Positions 1 through 8,647 of a DNA stretch of 64,000 nucleotides are shown piece after piece (position 1 is the stretch's first letter; every line of letters begins with the position of its first letter). Origin of the DNA: Lacibacter sediminis (GTDB lineage Bacteria; Bacteroidota; Bacteroidia; Chitinophagales; Chitinophagaceae); assembly GCF_014168535.1 (NCBI RefSeq), contig NZ_CP060007.1:4774001-4838000 (forward strand), in the 5' to 3' direction. The notes under the pieces are model-generated. The model was given only the letters and a program-made list of their open reading frames with translations. It ran no database searches and had not been told where the DNA came from. A program made the translations under genes and the position numbers.

Positions 1-803
1 AACTTCACAATGCTTTTCACCGTTTGATCTTTTTTGATCTTGGGTTGAATTTCGTAGTAAAGATTTCCACGGTTGAACGAGGAAATATAAATATCAGGAT
101 TACGTAAGCCGAGATTCTTTACAATATCACTCTGCACTTTTGGAGTGGCCGTGGCCGTTAATGCAATGATGGGAATATCGGGGTTGATCTGGTCCATCAT
201 CTCTTTCAGCCTGCGGTATTCAGGGCGGAAATCATGTCCCCATTCACTGATACAATGTGCTTCATCCACAGCAAAAAAGGAGATCTTCAGATCGCTGAAG
301 AATTCCATGTTTTCCTGTTTGGTCAGTGTTTCAGGTGCCACGTACAGCATTTTTGTCTTGCCTGCCAGCAAATCATCATGCACCTCTTTTATTTCTTTCT
401 TGGTTAATGTTGAATTGAGAAAATGCGCCACATCATCTTTGCTGCTGTAGCTGCGCACAAGATCAACCTGGTTTTTCATGAGGGCAATAAGCGGACTAAC
501 AATGATCGCTACACCTTCACTTACCAAAGCAGGCAATTGGTAACACAAACTTTTACCCCCGCCCGTGGGCATAATTACAAATGTATCTTTCCCACTCAGC
601 AGGTTGGTGATCACTGCTTCCTGGGTTCCTTTAAATGCATCGAAGCCAAAATGTTCGTTGAGAGCTGCGTACAGATCAATACCTGCTACAGTTGCGCCCG
701 TTTTTTTACCGTTTGACTTAGCAGTGGCTTTTTTAGCCGTTTCCTTTACGATGGTTGTTGTTTTTGCCGCTTTTAACGGAGCTTTTTTCTTAACTGTTGT
801 CAT
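1..803 (-). CDS. recQ: ATP-dependent DNA helicase RecQ (N-terminal part, cut by window edge)
   Basis: Superfamily 2 3'-5' DNA helicase used in recombination and fork repair. The visible 267 codons hold Walker A (MPTGGGKSLCYQLPA), the TATAT motif and the DEAH box in the RecQ form VDEAHCISEWGHDFRPEY. The ATG at 803 opens a roughly 40-residue Lys/Ala/Thr-rich extension before the helicase core (FGFDAFKGTQEAVI), absent from the E. coli enzyme and probably a basic DNA-binding tail. The C-terminal RecQ-Ct and HRDC regions lie outside the window. It is divergent from the sugar-phosphate isomerase gene, a neighbour pair I recall as common in Bacteroidota. The family call is secure from the motifs. 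Confidence 0.96.
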   Translation of the reverse strand, partial: MTTVKKKAPLKAAKTTTIVKETAKKATAKSNGKKTGATVAGIDLYAALNEHFGFDAFKGTQEAVITNLLSGKDTFVIMPTGGGKSLCYQLPALVSEGVAIIVSPLIALMKNQVDLVRSYSSKDDVAHFLNSTLTKKEIKEVHDDLLAGKTKMLYVAPETLTKQENMEFFSDLKISFFAVDEAHCISEWGHDFRPEYRRLKEMMDQINPDIPIIALTATATPKVQSDIVKNLGLRNPDIYISSFNRGNLYYEIQPKIKKDQTVKSIVK

Positions 804-1040
804 CACTTTTTTTCCTTCACTCTTTGGTTTAACAAACTGGACTTTCTACGGGCAGTTGACTGTTACAGCTCAGAGTGGCTGTTTTGTAAGGGGCACGAAG
901 TTACTGAAAACGGGGGAGCTTATCCCTCCCCATTCGTCAAAATGCTGCTAAAAAAGCCTTATTTTAAGATAATTGATTTTTCCTGAACGCCGGCCATAAG
1001 ATTTACACAATTGGCTCTTTTCTGTTCTGTTGAATTACAG

Positions 1041-1048
1041 TAGGTTTG
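1041..1048 (+). promoter_or_regulatory. -7 promoter element of kdsD
   Basis: TAGGTTTG matches the Bacteroidota -7 consensus TAnnTTTG exactly and ends 8 nt before the ATG at 1057, so the predicted transcript start leaves a 5' leader of only a few bases. The -33 TTG candidate (1012-1014) is further away than usual. Confidence 0.5.
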
Positions 1049-1056
1049 CCCCGCCA

Positions 1057-2031
1057 ATGGAACAATTACAGCATACGAACCCGCTAGAAGTAGCCCGCCG
1101 CACCATCGCTTTGGAAGCCGGAGCCATCGAAGGGTTAGCATCTCAGCTCACCGACGATTTCAGCAAGATCTGCCAAACCATCCTTGATGCCAAGGGCCGT
1201 TTGATCGTAAGCGGTATCGGTAAAAGTGCAGTGATTGCTCAAAAAATTGTCGCCACATTTAATTCCACAGGTACGCCGGCTGTTTACCTGCATGCTGCAG
1301 AAGCCATTCATGGTGATCTTGGGATGATTCTCAGTTATGATGTGGTGATGATCATCAGCAAGAGTGGTGAAAGCCCTGAGATAAAAGTGCTGGCACAGCT
1401 GGTGAAGAATTTTGGTAATCCTGTCATTGGTATGGTCGGTAATCTTGATTCCTATTTGGCTAAACAAAGTGATCTGTTACTCGATACAACCGTTAGCCAG
1501 GAAGCCTGCCCCAACAATCTTGCCCCAACCAGCAGCACTACTGCTCAAATGGTGATGGGTGATGCGTTGGCTGTTGCGTTGATGGAATTACGTGGTTTTA
1601 AGAGTGAAGATTTTGCCAAGTTTCATCCCGGTGGTGCATTGGGCAAAAAATTATACTTACGTGTAGCTGATCTCTACATACACAATGAACAACCGAAAGT
1701 AATGGCTGATGCGTTACTGAAAGAAGTAATTGTTGAGATATCGAAGAAACGTTTAGGTGCCACTGCTGTTGTAAATGCGGCTGATGAATTGTTGGGCGTG
1801 ATCACTGATGGTGACTTACGTCGAATGCTGGAGAAGAATAATCGCCTAGATGAAGTGTCGGCGGTACAGATCATGACCGTAAATCCGAAATCAATAGAAG
1901 CAGAAGCATTGGCGATTGACGCAATGGAACTGATGCGGAAAAATAATATCAGTCAATTATTGGTTGTTAACAACAAACAATACCTTGGCATTATACATTT
2001 GCACGATTTAATTAAAGAAGGATTGATATAA
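1057..2031 (+). CDS. kdsD: KpsF/GutQ-type D-arabinose 5-phosphate isomerase
   Basis: Converts ribulose 5-phosphate to arabinose 5-phosphate, the first committed step to Kdo for lipid A-core. The protein has 324 residues: an N-terminal SIS domain (GIGKSAVIAQK, SKSGESPEI, HPGGALGKKL) followed by two CBS domains (GVITDGDLRRML and the C-terminal QLLVVNNKQYLGII), the full KdsD architecture. I start at the ATG at 1057; an in-frame TTG at 1030 exists but overlaps the promoter element. A word-repeat hairpin and the mannose-1-phosphate guanylyltransferase gene follow 71 bp downstream, so both serve surface-sugar precursor supply. Assignment as isomerase rather than a catalytically different SIS-CBS protein is by architecture. 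Confidence 0.93.
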   Translation: MEQLQHTNPLEVARRTIALEAGAIEGLASQLTDDFSKICQTILDAKGRLIVSGIGKSAVIAQKIVATFNSTGTPAVYLHAAEAIHGDLGMILSYDVVMIISKSGESPEIKVLAQLVKNFGNPVIGMVGNLDSYLAKQSDLLLDTTVSQEACPNNLAPTSSTTAQMVMGDALAVALMELRGFKSEDFAKFHPGGALGKKLYLRVADLYIHNEQPKVMADALLKEVIVEISKKRLGATAVVNAADELLGVITDGDLRRMLEKNNRLDEVSAVQIMTVNPKSIEAEALAIDAMELMRKNNISQLLVVNNKQYLGIIHLHDLIKEGLI

Positions 2032-2102
2032 AAAGTAAGTGGCGAGTGGTAAGTGGCAAGAAGCTACATTCACCATTCACCATTCACCATTGACTACTCA
2101 CC
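2032..2102 (+). repeat. Word-repeat hairpin between kdsD and manC
   Basis: The spacer is built almost wholly from 7-mer words: AGTGG-type words on the left and three tandem CACCATT words on the right, the last CACCATG containing the manC start codon. As RNA, 2044-2056 pairs with 2073-2085 over 12 of 13 positions including G-U pairs. It could act as a leader hairpin or merely be a genomic repeat. Confidence 0.55.
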
Positions 2103-3185
2103 ATGAATAAAAATCATTACGTTGCAATCATGGCCGGAGGAATCGGCAGCCGTTTCTGGCCCATGAGTCGCACGGCATTTCCCAAACAGTTTTTAGATAT
2201 TTTGCATACAGGAAGAACATTGATACAGTCAACTTATGACCGTTACCTCCAGTTCATCCCCAATGAAAATATATATGTGGTTACCTCCACAGAGTATGCT
2301 GATATTGTAAAAAAACAATTGCCCGACCTGCCTGCTGAAAATATTTTGTGTGAGCCTTCACGAAAAAATACAGCGCCCTGTGTGGCCTACATCGCACACA
2401 AACTGCAATTGATCAACAAAGAAGGTTTACTGATTTGTGCACCTGCCGATCACTTAATTCTTGATGCGCCTGCATTTACCAAAGTTTGTACTGATGCGTT
2501 TGATTTCGTAGATAGTATCAATGCACTGGTTACACTTGGCATTAAACCTACTTATGCTAATACAGGCTACGGTTATATTCAACACGAAGCCATGCCTGTT
2601 GCAGATCATGTGTACAAAGTGAAAACATTCACCGAGAAACCAAATCTTGAGCTGGCAAAAACCTTTCTAGCCAGTGGCGACTTTTTATGGAATGCCGGCA
2701 TTTTTGTATGGAAAGTGAAAAACATCATCAAAGCATTTGAAAAGTTTCTTCCTGAGATGAACGAAGTGTTTGTGGCTGAGAAAGAACATTTCAATACTAC
2801 AACTGAACAGGAAGCCATTGAACGCATCTACCCGCAATGCACCAATATCTCCATTGATTATGGTATTATGGAGAAAGCCGATAATGTCTATGTAGTTCCA
2901 TCATCATTTGGATGGAGCGATCTCGGCACCTGGAACAGCGCCTATGAAAACATGGAGAAAGATTATTTTGGCAATGCTGTGGCAGGTAAGCATGTCATGA
3001 TCATTGATGCAACTAAGAATGTGGTTCATGCTCCTGATAAAAAATTAATCCTTTTGCAGGGGCTCGATGATTTTATTGTGGTTGATACACACGATGTATT
3101 ACTCATCTGTAAAAAAGAAAAAGAACAGGAGATCAAAGAATATGTGGCGGAAGTGAAACGTAATAAAGGAGATAAGTTTCTCTAA
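2103..3185 (+). CDS. manC: Mannose-1-phosphate guanylyltransferase
   Basis: Makes GDP-mannose from mannose 1-phosphate and GTP for surface glycans. The nucleotidyl-transferase signature GGIGSRFWPMSR lies at residues 12-23, followed by the Lys of FPKQF; the sugar-binding region shows FTEKPN and WNAGIFVW. At 360 residues it is the short monofunctional form, lacking the C-terminal phosphomannose-isomerase cupin of the bifunctional enzymes near 470 residues. It follows kdsD on the same strand with 71 bp between them, and a strong bidirectional terminator hairpin follows its stop codon. Specificity for mannose rather than glucose rests on overall similarity. Confidence 0.93.
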   Translation: MNKNHYVAIMAGGIGSRFWPMSRTAFPKQFLDILHTGRTLIQSTYDRYLQFIPNENIYVVTSTEYADIVKKQLPDLPAENILCEPSRKNTAPCVAYIAHKLQLINKEGLLICAPADHLILDAPAFTKVCTDAFDFVDSINALVTLGIKPTYANTGYGYIQHEAMPVADHVYKVKTFTEKPNLELAKTFLASGDFLWNAGIFVWKVKNIIKAFEKFLPEMNEVFVAEKEHFNTTTEQEAIERIYPQCTNISIDYGIMEKADNVYVVPSSFGWSDLGTWNSAYENMEKDYFGNAVAGKHVMIIDATKNVVHAPDKKLILLQGLDDFIVVDTHDVLLICKKEKEQEIKEYVAEVKRNKGDKFL

Positions 3186-3189
3186 AGAA

Positions 3190-3272
3190 GAATATAGGAG
3201 ATAGTATTCAGCAGATAGAAAAAGGGAGATGATTAATCATCTCCCTTTTTTGTATTACTATCTTCTATATTC
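3190..3272. terminator. Large nested hairpin, bidirectional terminator
   Basis: A perfect 32-bp palindrome at 3219-3250 (GGGAGAT/ATCTCCC core flanked by A and T runs) is nested in a 17-bp outer stem, 3190-3206 with 3256-3272, with one G-A difference. It sits between two convergent genes and has a T-run on either strand. Confidence 0.85.
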
Positions 3273-3279
3273 GATCTAC

Positions 3280-3531
3280 TTAATTCTTATTACTGATAAA
3301 TTCAAACGCTTTAAAGTCTTTTCGCATTACCGCTTTCTTTACCCGGCCGGATTGTGTGTAAACTTTATACCGGTTTAGATCGATGAGTTCATGTGCTTTG
3401 CAGAAATTTTCCAGCTCCTCTACATGATACAATACTTCGTGCAGCCATTCCACTTCGTGATCAATAGCTTCTTTGCTCCGGTGTTCATTATTGAGCAACA
3501 CAAGTAAATCCCGCCGCTTATTCCGGTTCAT
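3280..3531 (-). CDS. Conserved small hypothetical protein
   Basis: An 83-residue charged protein from the ATG at 3531 (a TTG 12 bp upstream is the only alternative). There is no signal peptide or membrane segment. The middle (EAIDHEVEWLHEVLYHVEELENFCKA, shown here only in outline) looks helical and acidic, and the C-terminal part is rich in basic and aromatic residues. I do not recognise the family. It lies 15 bp downstream of a small lipoprotein gene on the same strand, so they may be co-transcribed. Codon use resembles the neighbours, which supports it being a real gene. Confidence 0.6.
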   Translation of the reverse strand: MNRNKRRDLLVLLNNEHRSKEAIDHEVEWLHEVLYHVEELENFCKAHELIDLNRYKVYTQSGRVKKAVMRKDFKAFEFISNKN

Positions 3532-3546
3532 AACAGATAGCAATTT

Positions 3547-3675
3547 TTAATAACCCACCATTCCCTTTTTATTGGGACATCCACAGCTGTTTTTCTTTGA
3601 TGCACTACAACCGCTTCCCAACAAAGTAATCATAACTAATAACAAAAGAAAACCAAACTTAGTTGAACGCTGCAT
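3547..3675 (-). CDS. Small Cys-rich lipoprotein
   Basis: A 42-residue protein from the ATG at 3675, or 52 residues from 3705. A hydrophobic signal segment (FGFLLLLVMITLL) ends in the lipobox LGSGC, so the mature peptide is only about 20 residues, anchored by a lipidated Cys. The tail NSCGCPNKKGMVGY carries a CGC-P motif of a type I recall in short Bacteroidota lipoproteins. Function is unknown. It is divergent from the glycosyltransferase gene at 3773, leaving roughly 100 bp for both promoters. Confidence 0.6.
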   Translation of the reverse strand: MQRSTKFGFLLLLVMITLLGSGCSASKKNSCGCPNKKGMVGY

Positions 3676-3772
3676 CTGCAAACTCACAAAATTTTTTCGG
3701 AACATTGGATATTTGTTTAAATCGTGATTTCTAAAATAACTACTTTCCCCCACAATTATTGTCATTTCTGCG

Positions 3773-4870
3773 ATGAACGGCGAAAAAAACAAACGGATAC
3801 TGCTGGCACCTCTCGATTGGGGTCTGGGTCATGCTACCCGCTGTATTCCTGTTGTCCGTTCCTTACAGGAAAACGGGCACGAAGTTGTACTTGCTGCCGA
3901 CGGGGCAGCCGCCGCTTTACTCAGTAGTGAATTTCCCGGCATCGAGATCAAAGCGCTGAAAGGTTACGGTATCAGGTATAGTAAAAATGCATCGCTGTTT
4001 GGCAGTATGCTGCAACAATTGCCGGGAATTTTGAAAAGCATCCGTTACGAACAACAATGGCTGAGTGAATTGTTGCAGAAAGAACAGTTTCATCTCATCA
4101 TCAGCGATAACCGGCCGGGGTTTTACAGTAAACATGTTCCTTCTGTTTACATCACACACCAACTTTTGATCAATTCGGGAAAAGGGAAATGGCTGAACCG
4201 TTTGCTGCAAAAATTGCACAGCCGTTACATGAAAAACTTCCATGAAGTATGGGTGCCCGACCTTGAAGGCAGCCAGAATCTTGCAGGTGAATTAGCACAT
4301 CCGGCAAAACCTCTTCTTCATCCTGTTTATCTTGGTTTGTTGTCACGTATGCAACCAACTGTCAGTGAAATAAAATACAGCCAGATGATTTTATTGTCAG
4401 GCCCCGAACCACAACGGACCATACTTGAAGAGAAATTAATTGAACAACTTTCATCACTTACTAAACCGGTTATACTTGTGCGGGGATTACCACAAAAAGA
4501 AAACAGCACCTTGCAATTACCGGCACACATCACAGTACACAATCATTTACCAGCCGCTGCTTTGCAGGAAGCGATGTGTTCATCACAACTCATCATTTGC
4601 AGAAGTGGTTATACAACTTTGATGGATCTGATCCGGTTGAAAAAAAAAGCAGTGCTCATTCCAACACCCGGTCAGCCGGAGCAGGAATATCTTGCAACGT
4701 ATATGCAGCAGCAGCAATTGTTCCCTTTTATTTCACAAGCTGATGTAAGTATGCAAAAAGCAATTACCGCTGCTGAAGATTTTTCTTATCGAAATCCTTT
4801 TACCGATGTTGATTTTGAACTGTACAAAGAAGTAATAAACAAACAGGTTGAACTACTAACCGAAGTGTAA
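3773..4870 (+). CDS. MurG-like (GT28-type) glycosyltransferase
   Basis: A 365-residue GT-B-fold enzyme. The N-terminal signature LLAPLDWGLGHATRC resembles the nucleotide-sugar loop of GT28/MurG-like proteins (G-x-G-H-x-x-R), and the C-terminal half has the donor-site segment CRSGYTTLMDLIRLKKKAVLIPTPGQPEQEY in the arrangement of that superfamily (contiguous only in part here). There is no signal peptide, so it is cytoplasmic or peripheral. True MurG sits in the dcw cluster, which is absent here, so this is a paralogue probably acting on a glycolipid or surface glycan. Acceptor and donor are unknown. A dispersed palindrome separates it from the convergent LOG gene. Confidence 0.8.
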   Translation: MNGEKNKRILLAPLDWGLGHATRCIPVVRSLQENGHEVVLAADGAAAALLSSEFPGIEIKALKGYGIRYSKNASLFGSMLQQLPGILKSIRYEQQWLSELLQKEQFHLIISDNRPGFYSKHVPSVYITHQLLINSGKGKWLNRLLQKLHSRYMKNFHEVWVPDLEGSQNLAGELAHPAKPLLHPVYLGLLSRMQPTVSEIKYSQMILLSGPEPQRTILEEKLIEQLSSLTKPVILVRGLPQKENSTLQLPAHITVHNHLPAAALQEAMCSSQLIICRSGYTTLMDLIRLKKKAVLIPTPGQPEQEYLATYMQQQQLFPFISQADVSMQKAITAAEDFSYRNPFTDVDFELYKEVINKQVELLTEV

Positions 4871-4873
4871 CGG

Positions 4874-4937
4874 AGTTATGGCAAACTTATGGAGTTTGCT
4901 TCCATTAATCAACCTGCCTGATAAGTATGCCATAACT
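4874..4937. repeat. Dispersed palindrome, copy 1
   Basis: AGTTATGGCAAACTTAT (4874-4890) is inverted at 4921-4937 with one mismatch in 17 bp, around a 30-bp loop. A related element with the same internal words (ACTTAT, AGTnTGCT, AAGTATGCC) lies at 43951-44009. Both sit between convergent genes. Confidence 0.75.
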
Positions 4938-4949
4938 AACCCATGAGCA

Positions 4950-5693
4950 TTATTTTCCAATCCAGTTCTTTCGTTCAAACAACCATGAAAATGGTTTTTG
5001 TGTTTCATGCTTCAGTTCAAAACGTTTAATACTCTTCTCCCTTAATACTTCCATTGCTTCTTCAACCGAATCAGTTAAAATAAACAATTGATCATCGTTT
5101 GGTGAAATGGTACCACGCTCTTTCATGTGCTGCACATGTTCCATCATTTCTTTATGAAATGCTTTGCCCATTACAATCACCGGGAAGTCTTTGATCTTTT
5201 TTGTTTGGATCAATGTAATTGATTCAAACAACTCATCCAATGTGCCGAAACCACCGGGCATGCAAATGAAGGCGTAAGAATATTTAATGAGCAATGTTTT
5301 GCGTACAAAGAAGTAGCGGATGTTTACCCATGTATCCAGGTAAGGATTTGGATCCTGTTCATGCGGCAACACGATATTGCAACCAACACTTCGCCCACCT
5401 ACTTGTTTTGCTCCACGGTTAGCAGCTTCCATTAAGCCCGGACCACCACCCGTCATTACTGTAAAGCCCATTTTTGCAACTTCAGCTCCAACTTTCTGTG
5501 TGAGTTCATAGTATTCATGCCCTTCGTTATAACGTGCCGATCCGAATATGGTAACACAGGGACCAACAAAGGCCAGGCTTCTGTAACCTCTGATAAATTC
5601 AAGTAGTACTTTCCATGCAAACTTAAATTCACGCCAGCGACTCTGCGGACCTTCTAAAAATTTTATTTCACTGGGACTATTCATAACGGTCAT
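4950..5693 (-). CDS. LOG-family (TIGR00730) Rossmann-fold protein
   Basis: A 247-residue member of the LONELY GUY/lysine-decarboxylase-like family, whose characterised members are cytokinin riboside 5'-monophosphate phosphoribohydrolases or nucleotide 5'-monophosphate nucleosidases. The diagnostic motifs are GGGPGLMEAANRGA near residue 80 and PGGFGTLDELFE near residue 145, the latter being the catalytic PGGxGTxxE. It is longer than plant LOG proteins (about 215 residues) because of N- and C-terminal extensions. The start ATG at 5693 could also be the in-frame ATG nine bases later. It is convergent with the glycosyltransferase. The biological substrate here is unknown; nucleotide salvage is the safest inference. 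Confidence 0.88.
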   Translation of the reverse strand: MTVMNSPSEIKFLEGPQSRWREFKFAWKVLLEFIRGYRSLAFVGPCVTIFGSARYNEGHEYYELTQKVGAEVAKMGFTVMTGGGPGLMEAANRGAKQVGGRSVGCNIVLPHEQDPNPYLDTWVNIRYFFVRKTLLIKYSYAFICMPGGFGTLDELFESITLIQTKKIKDFPVIVMGKAFHKEMMEHVQHMKERGTISPNDDQLFILTDSVEEAMEVLREKSIKRFELKHETQKPFSWLFERKNWIGK

Positions 5694-5873
5694 TTATAAC
5701 TGAAAGTTAAGGTAACAACAGATCATATTCTGCTCATCTATAACAGATGAAAAAAAATAACATTTGTATGTACCTGTGGTGAGCCGTATTTTTACTGTCT
5801 CTCCGTATATCCTGCTGAACGTACCCCCTCTTCCTATCGGGACCAATCATTTTAAATCACAAAAAAGTCAGTA

Positions 5874-6893
5874 ATGAAAAAAATCCTGTTTTTTTCGGCT
5901 GTTGCCGTATCCCTGTTTATTGGTTGCGAAAAGAATGCAGACCTCAGCATTGAACAAAAAGAAAACGAAGCCGCACGTGTTTCTGCTCCTTCGGCCACAC
6001 TTAACACTACGCTTCCTGCAACTGGTGAATCAACCTGTGCGGGTCCTTACAATGTAGTATTGGAAAGTGTTACCGGTAATGGTGATGGTACCTACACCTG
6101 GACATGGAGTGTACAAAACCCAAAACCGGGTAATGGCACAAATGGAACTATTCAAAATCTCAGTCATTGGGATATTACCTTAGGGTCTTGCGTTACGTTT
6201 GAAGATGTGGTGAGTGGAGCAACCAGCACAAACGGAACCGATTGGACAACGTTTACTCCATCTTTTGAAGTAGATAATTCGTTCAACACGCCTAATTGTA
6301 ACATAACAACGGTAAACGTTTTAAAATTTAACTTAGGAACTACAGATGCTGCAAAAAGTTATTATCGTTTAACAATCGATAAAAATGTAGATGTTGATCC
6401 TGCAGTTACCGCTTACTATAAAAGTGGTGCAACAACAAAATGTGGTACATTCTGTTTCCCCGGCTTTGGTTGTGAAGTAGAAGAAGGTTGCAGCTTTAGT
6501 CAAGGTTATTGGTTTGCAAAACCAGGCGTAGTGTGGCCCGATGTAAATGGGGCTGAAGCAGGCGTTGTAACCATTGGTGGTCAATTTTATACTGAAGCAG
6601 AAGGAAGAGCTATTTGGAATACATCAAACGCAGGCGGTATTTCTGATGCAAAAAAAGGATTCTTACAGGTAGCTGCTATTTTATTGAGTGATGATAATGT
6701 ACTCCCCGCCGCAACTGTATGGGCAGATGTAACAATTGTACAGAACTGGTTAAGTACAAAACCAAAGCTTTCTGCAGATGGTGCAAATGGAACTTTAAAA
6801 GTTCAGCCTAAGAGTGCAAATTCTACCAATGCAGCAGCAGGTTCAGCAGCTGGCCGTATTGGCGACTGGATTAACCTCAATCATTGCGATTAA
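5874..6893 (+). CDS. Secreted lipoprotein with SQGYWF motif
   Basis: A 339-residue exported protein. MKKILFFSAVAVSLFIGC is a type II signal peptide with lipobox FIGC. The mature part is Asn/Thr/Gly-rich (residues 40-200, probably beta-sandwich) and contains at least six Cys. A second region begins with CSFSQGYWFAKPGVVWPD and ends near the C terminus. I recall the GYWF-x-WP region in secreted Bacteroidota proteins of unknown function, often with cell-surface roles. It stands alone, with a strong terminator after it. Function is not assigned; a surface or extracellular binding protein is an inference. Confidence 0.8.
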   Translation: MKKILFFSAVAVSLFIGCEKNADLSIEQKENEAARVSAPSATLNTTLPATGESTCAGPYNVVLESVTGNGDGTYTWTWSVQNPKPGNGTNGTIQNLSHWDITLGSCVTFEDVVSGATSTNGTDWTTFTPSFEVDNSFNTPNCNITTVNVLKFNLGTTDAAKSYYRLTIDKNVDVDPAVTAYYKSGATTKCGTFCFPGFGCEVEEGCSFSQGYWFAKPGVVWPDVNGAEAGVVTIGGQFYTEAEGRAIWNTSNAGGISDAKKGFLQVAAILLSDDNVLPAATVWADVTIVQNWLSTKPKLSADGANGTLKVQPKSANSTNAAAGSAAGRIGDWINLNHCD

Positions 6894-6915
6894 AATAACT
6901 GCTATTATAAGTAAT

Positions 6916-6946
6916 AAAAAACCGGAAGAGTTTTCTTCCGGTTTTT
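6916..6946. terminator. Rho-independent terminator between convergent genes
   Basis: AACCGGAAGA (6920-6929) pairs with TCTTCCGGTT (6934-6943), flanked by A6 on the left and T5 on the right, so it can stop transcription from both sides. Confidence 0.88.
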
Positions 6947-6956
6947 ATATGTCTGT

Positions 6957-8159
6957 TTATTTCTTCCTTGGCATCCATTTCATTTCAGGCACCAATGCCG
7001 GTTCTTTAAAATAGTGCAACCGCAAACTATCATTCCAGCCATTGGGATTTTTATTAAATGTCTTGCTGCTGAAGAAGATCATGCCCTGCATATTGGGTGT
7101 GTTGCGCAGCAATTCGATCTGTCGTGGAATAAGCGTACTGTCTTTCCATGCATCGCTGCTGCCTGCACGGTAAATTCCTAAACCAATATAACAATGTTTG
7201 CCGTAGGTATGTTTGCTCCACCAATCAATTAATACTTCATAAGGCGCTGCTTTATGTCCAAACTCCCAATAGAGTTGTGGAGCCACATAATCGATCCAGT
7301 CTTTTTGCAACCACAAAAGAATATCTGCATACAAGTCATCGTAGTTTGTTTGTCCGGCTTTTGTATTGCTGCCTCTCGGATCTTGATCACTGTTGCGCCA
7401 CACACCAAACGGACTGATACCAAACTTCACCCAGGGTTTTGTTTGTTTGATCATACGGCTCAACGCAACAATGACCGAATCAACATTGCTTCTTCGCCAA
7501 TCATCTTTTGTAAGTCCATTTTTATATTGTTGATAAGAGATTGAATCAGGAAATTCTTTGCCTGCAATTCGATAAGGATAAAAATAATCATCGAAGTGAA
7601 TGGCATCCACATCATAACGTACTGTCATGTCACGGATCACTTCCACTACAAATGCCTGTGCTTCTTTATTCCCCGGATCGAAATACTTTTTACCACCATA
7701 ATCTAAAAACCATGATGGATGAAGGCGTGTAATATGCGATGGAGCAATAGATGCTTTTCCAATACTGAAATCGGCACGGTAAGGATTACACCATGCATGA
7801 AATTCCATTCCACGGTTGTGCGTTTCCGTGATCATAAACTCTAACGGATCGTAATAAGGAGATGGAGGTTTGCCTTGTATACCGCTGAGCCATTCACTCC
7901 ATGGTTCGTAAGGGGAAGGATAAAATGCATCGGTTGCAGGACGCACCTGCATGATCACTGCATTCATCCCATTGCTTTTATGCAGATCAAGTATGCGAAT
8001 GAATTCTGCTTTTTGCGAATCGACCGGAATACCTTTCTTCGATGGCCAGTCAATATTATCAACTGTTGCGATCCATACGGCCCTGAACTCCTGTTTAGGC
8101 TGCGCCGCAACAACAGATTGCAAAAAAATAAGAATGAAAAGAAAATAACCACGTGCCAT
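6957..8159 (-). CDS. GHL10-family (DUF187, YngK-like) glycoside hydrolase-like protein
   Basis: A 400-residue protein with an N-terminal signal peptide ending near VVAAQ. The start of the mature domain, EFRAVWIATVDNIDWPS, and the later HAWCNPYRADF, DAIHFDDYFYPY and FGISPFGVW segments are the hallmarks of glycosyl-hydrolase-like family 10, a TIM barrel. The Asp pair in FDDYFYP occupies the presumed active-site strand. The family is associated with outer-surface or peptidoglycan-related sugars, but the substrate is not established. It begins 8 bp after the MarR gene's stop, so the two are almost certainly one operon and MarR is a plausible regulator. Confidence 0.88.
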   Translation of the reverse strand: MARGYFLFILIFLQSVVAAQPKQEFRAVWIATVDNIDWPSKKGIPVDSQKAEFIRILDLHKSNGMNAVIMQVRPATDAFYPSPYEPWSEWLSGIQGKPPSPYYDPLEFMITETHNRGMEFHAWCNPYRADFSIGKASIAPSHITRLHPSWFLDYGGKKYFDPGNKEAQAFVVEVIRDMTVRYDVDAIHFDDYFYPYRIAGKEFPDSISYQQYKNGLTKDDWRRSNVDSVIVALSRMIKQTKPWVKFGISPFGVWRNSDQDPRGSNTKAGQTNYDDLYADILLWLQKDWIDYVAPQLYWEFGHKAAPYEVLIDWWSKHTYGKHCYIGLGIYRAGSSDAWKDSTLIPRQIELLRNTPNMQGMIFFSSKTFNKNPNGWNDSLRLHYFKEPALVPEMKWMPRKK

Positions 8160-8167
8160 ATCCGAAA

Positions 8168-8623
8168 TTAATCAGAACCACGCACTTTATCGAGCAAAGA
8201 GTTGAGTTGTTTGGCATCTTCTACTGAAAGGTTATTCATTACACCATCAATGAACGACTGTGCACTGTCCAGTTTATGCAGAAGTTTTTTCCCCTTTGCT
8301 GTAATGATCACATCAACAAGCCGTTTATCTTTTTTGCTGATGGTTTTCTTTGCAAGATTTTTCAAAATGAGCCTGTCAACAATACGGCTGGTGTCACTCA
8401 TTTTATCAAGCATACGTTCACGTATCTGTAATGTTGAAAGAGGTGTATCACTGCCACGTAAAATGCGGAGTATGTTGAATTGCTGAAGCGTGAGATCTTC
8501 CTGATCCAAAAATTCTTTTAGTTTTTCTGTAACCCAGTTATGCGTAAAGATGAGATTGACAACTGTTTTATGATGTTCATTTCTGAACTTTCTTATTTGT
8601 TTGATATCCGTTTCTAAACTCAT
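8168..8623 (-). CDS. MarR-family transcriptional regulator
   Basis: A 151-residue winged-helix regulator from the ATG at 8623 (an upstream in-frame TTG at 8659 lies inside the likely promoter/operator). The MarR wing appears as DTSRIVDRLILKNLAKKT followed by SKKDKRLVDVIIT, the D-x-R-x-x-x-x-x-x-T signature region. It is followed with 8 bp spacing by the GHL10 gene, which it may control together with itself. A 14-bp palindrome 25 bp upstream is a candidate operator. The ligand is unknown; many members sense small phenolics or oxidants, but nothing here specifies that. Confidence 0.88.
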   Translation of the reverse strand: MSLETDIKQIRKFRNEHHKTVVNLIFTHNWVTEKLKEFLDQEDLTLQQFNILRILRGSDTPLSTLQIRERMLDKMSDTSRIVDRLILKNLAKKTISKKDKRLVDVIITAKGKKLLHKLDSAQSFIDGVMNNLSVEDAKQLNSLLDKVRGSD

Positions 8624-8647
8624 AAGCTGGTAGTTTTTAAATGAAAG

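Noticed and set aside
145..951. Plus-strand frames at the left edge
   Set aside because: Antisense to recQ, whose helicase motifs read clearly on the minus strand; the part past 803 has no motif.
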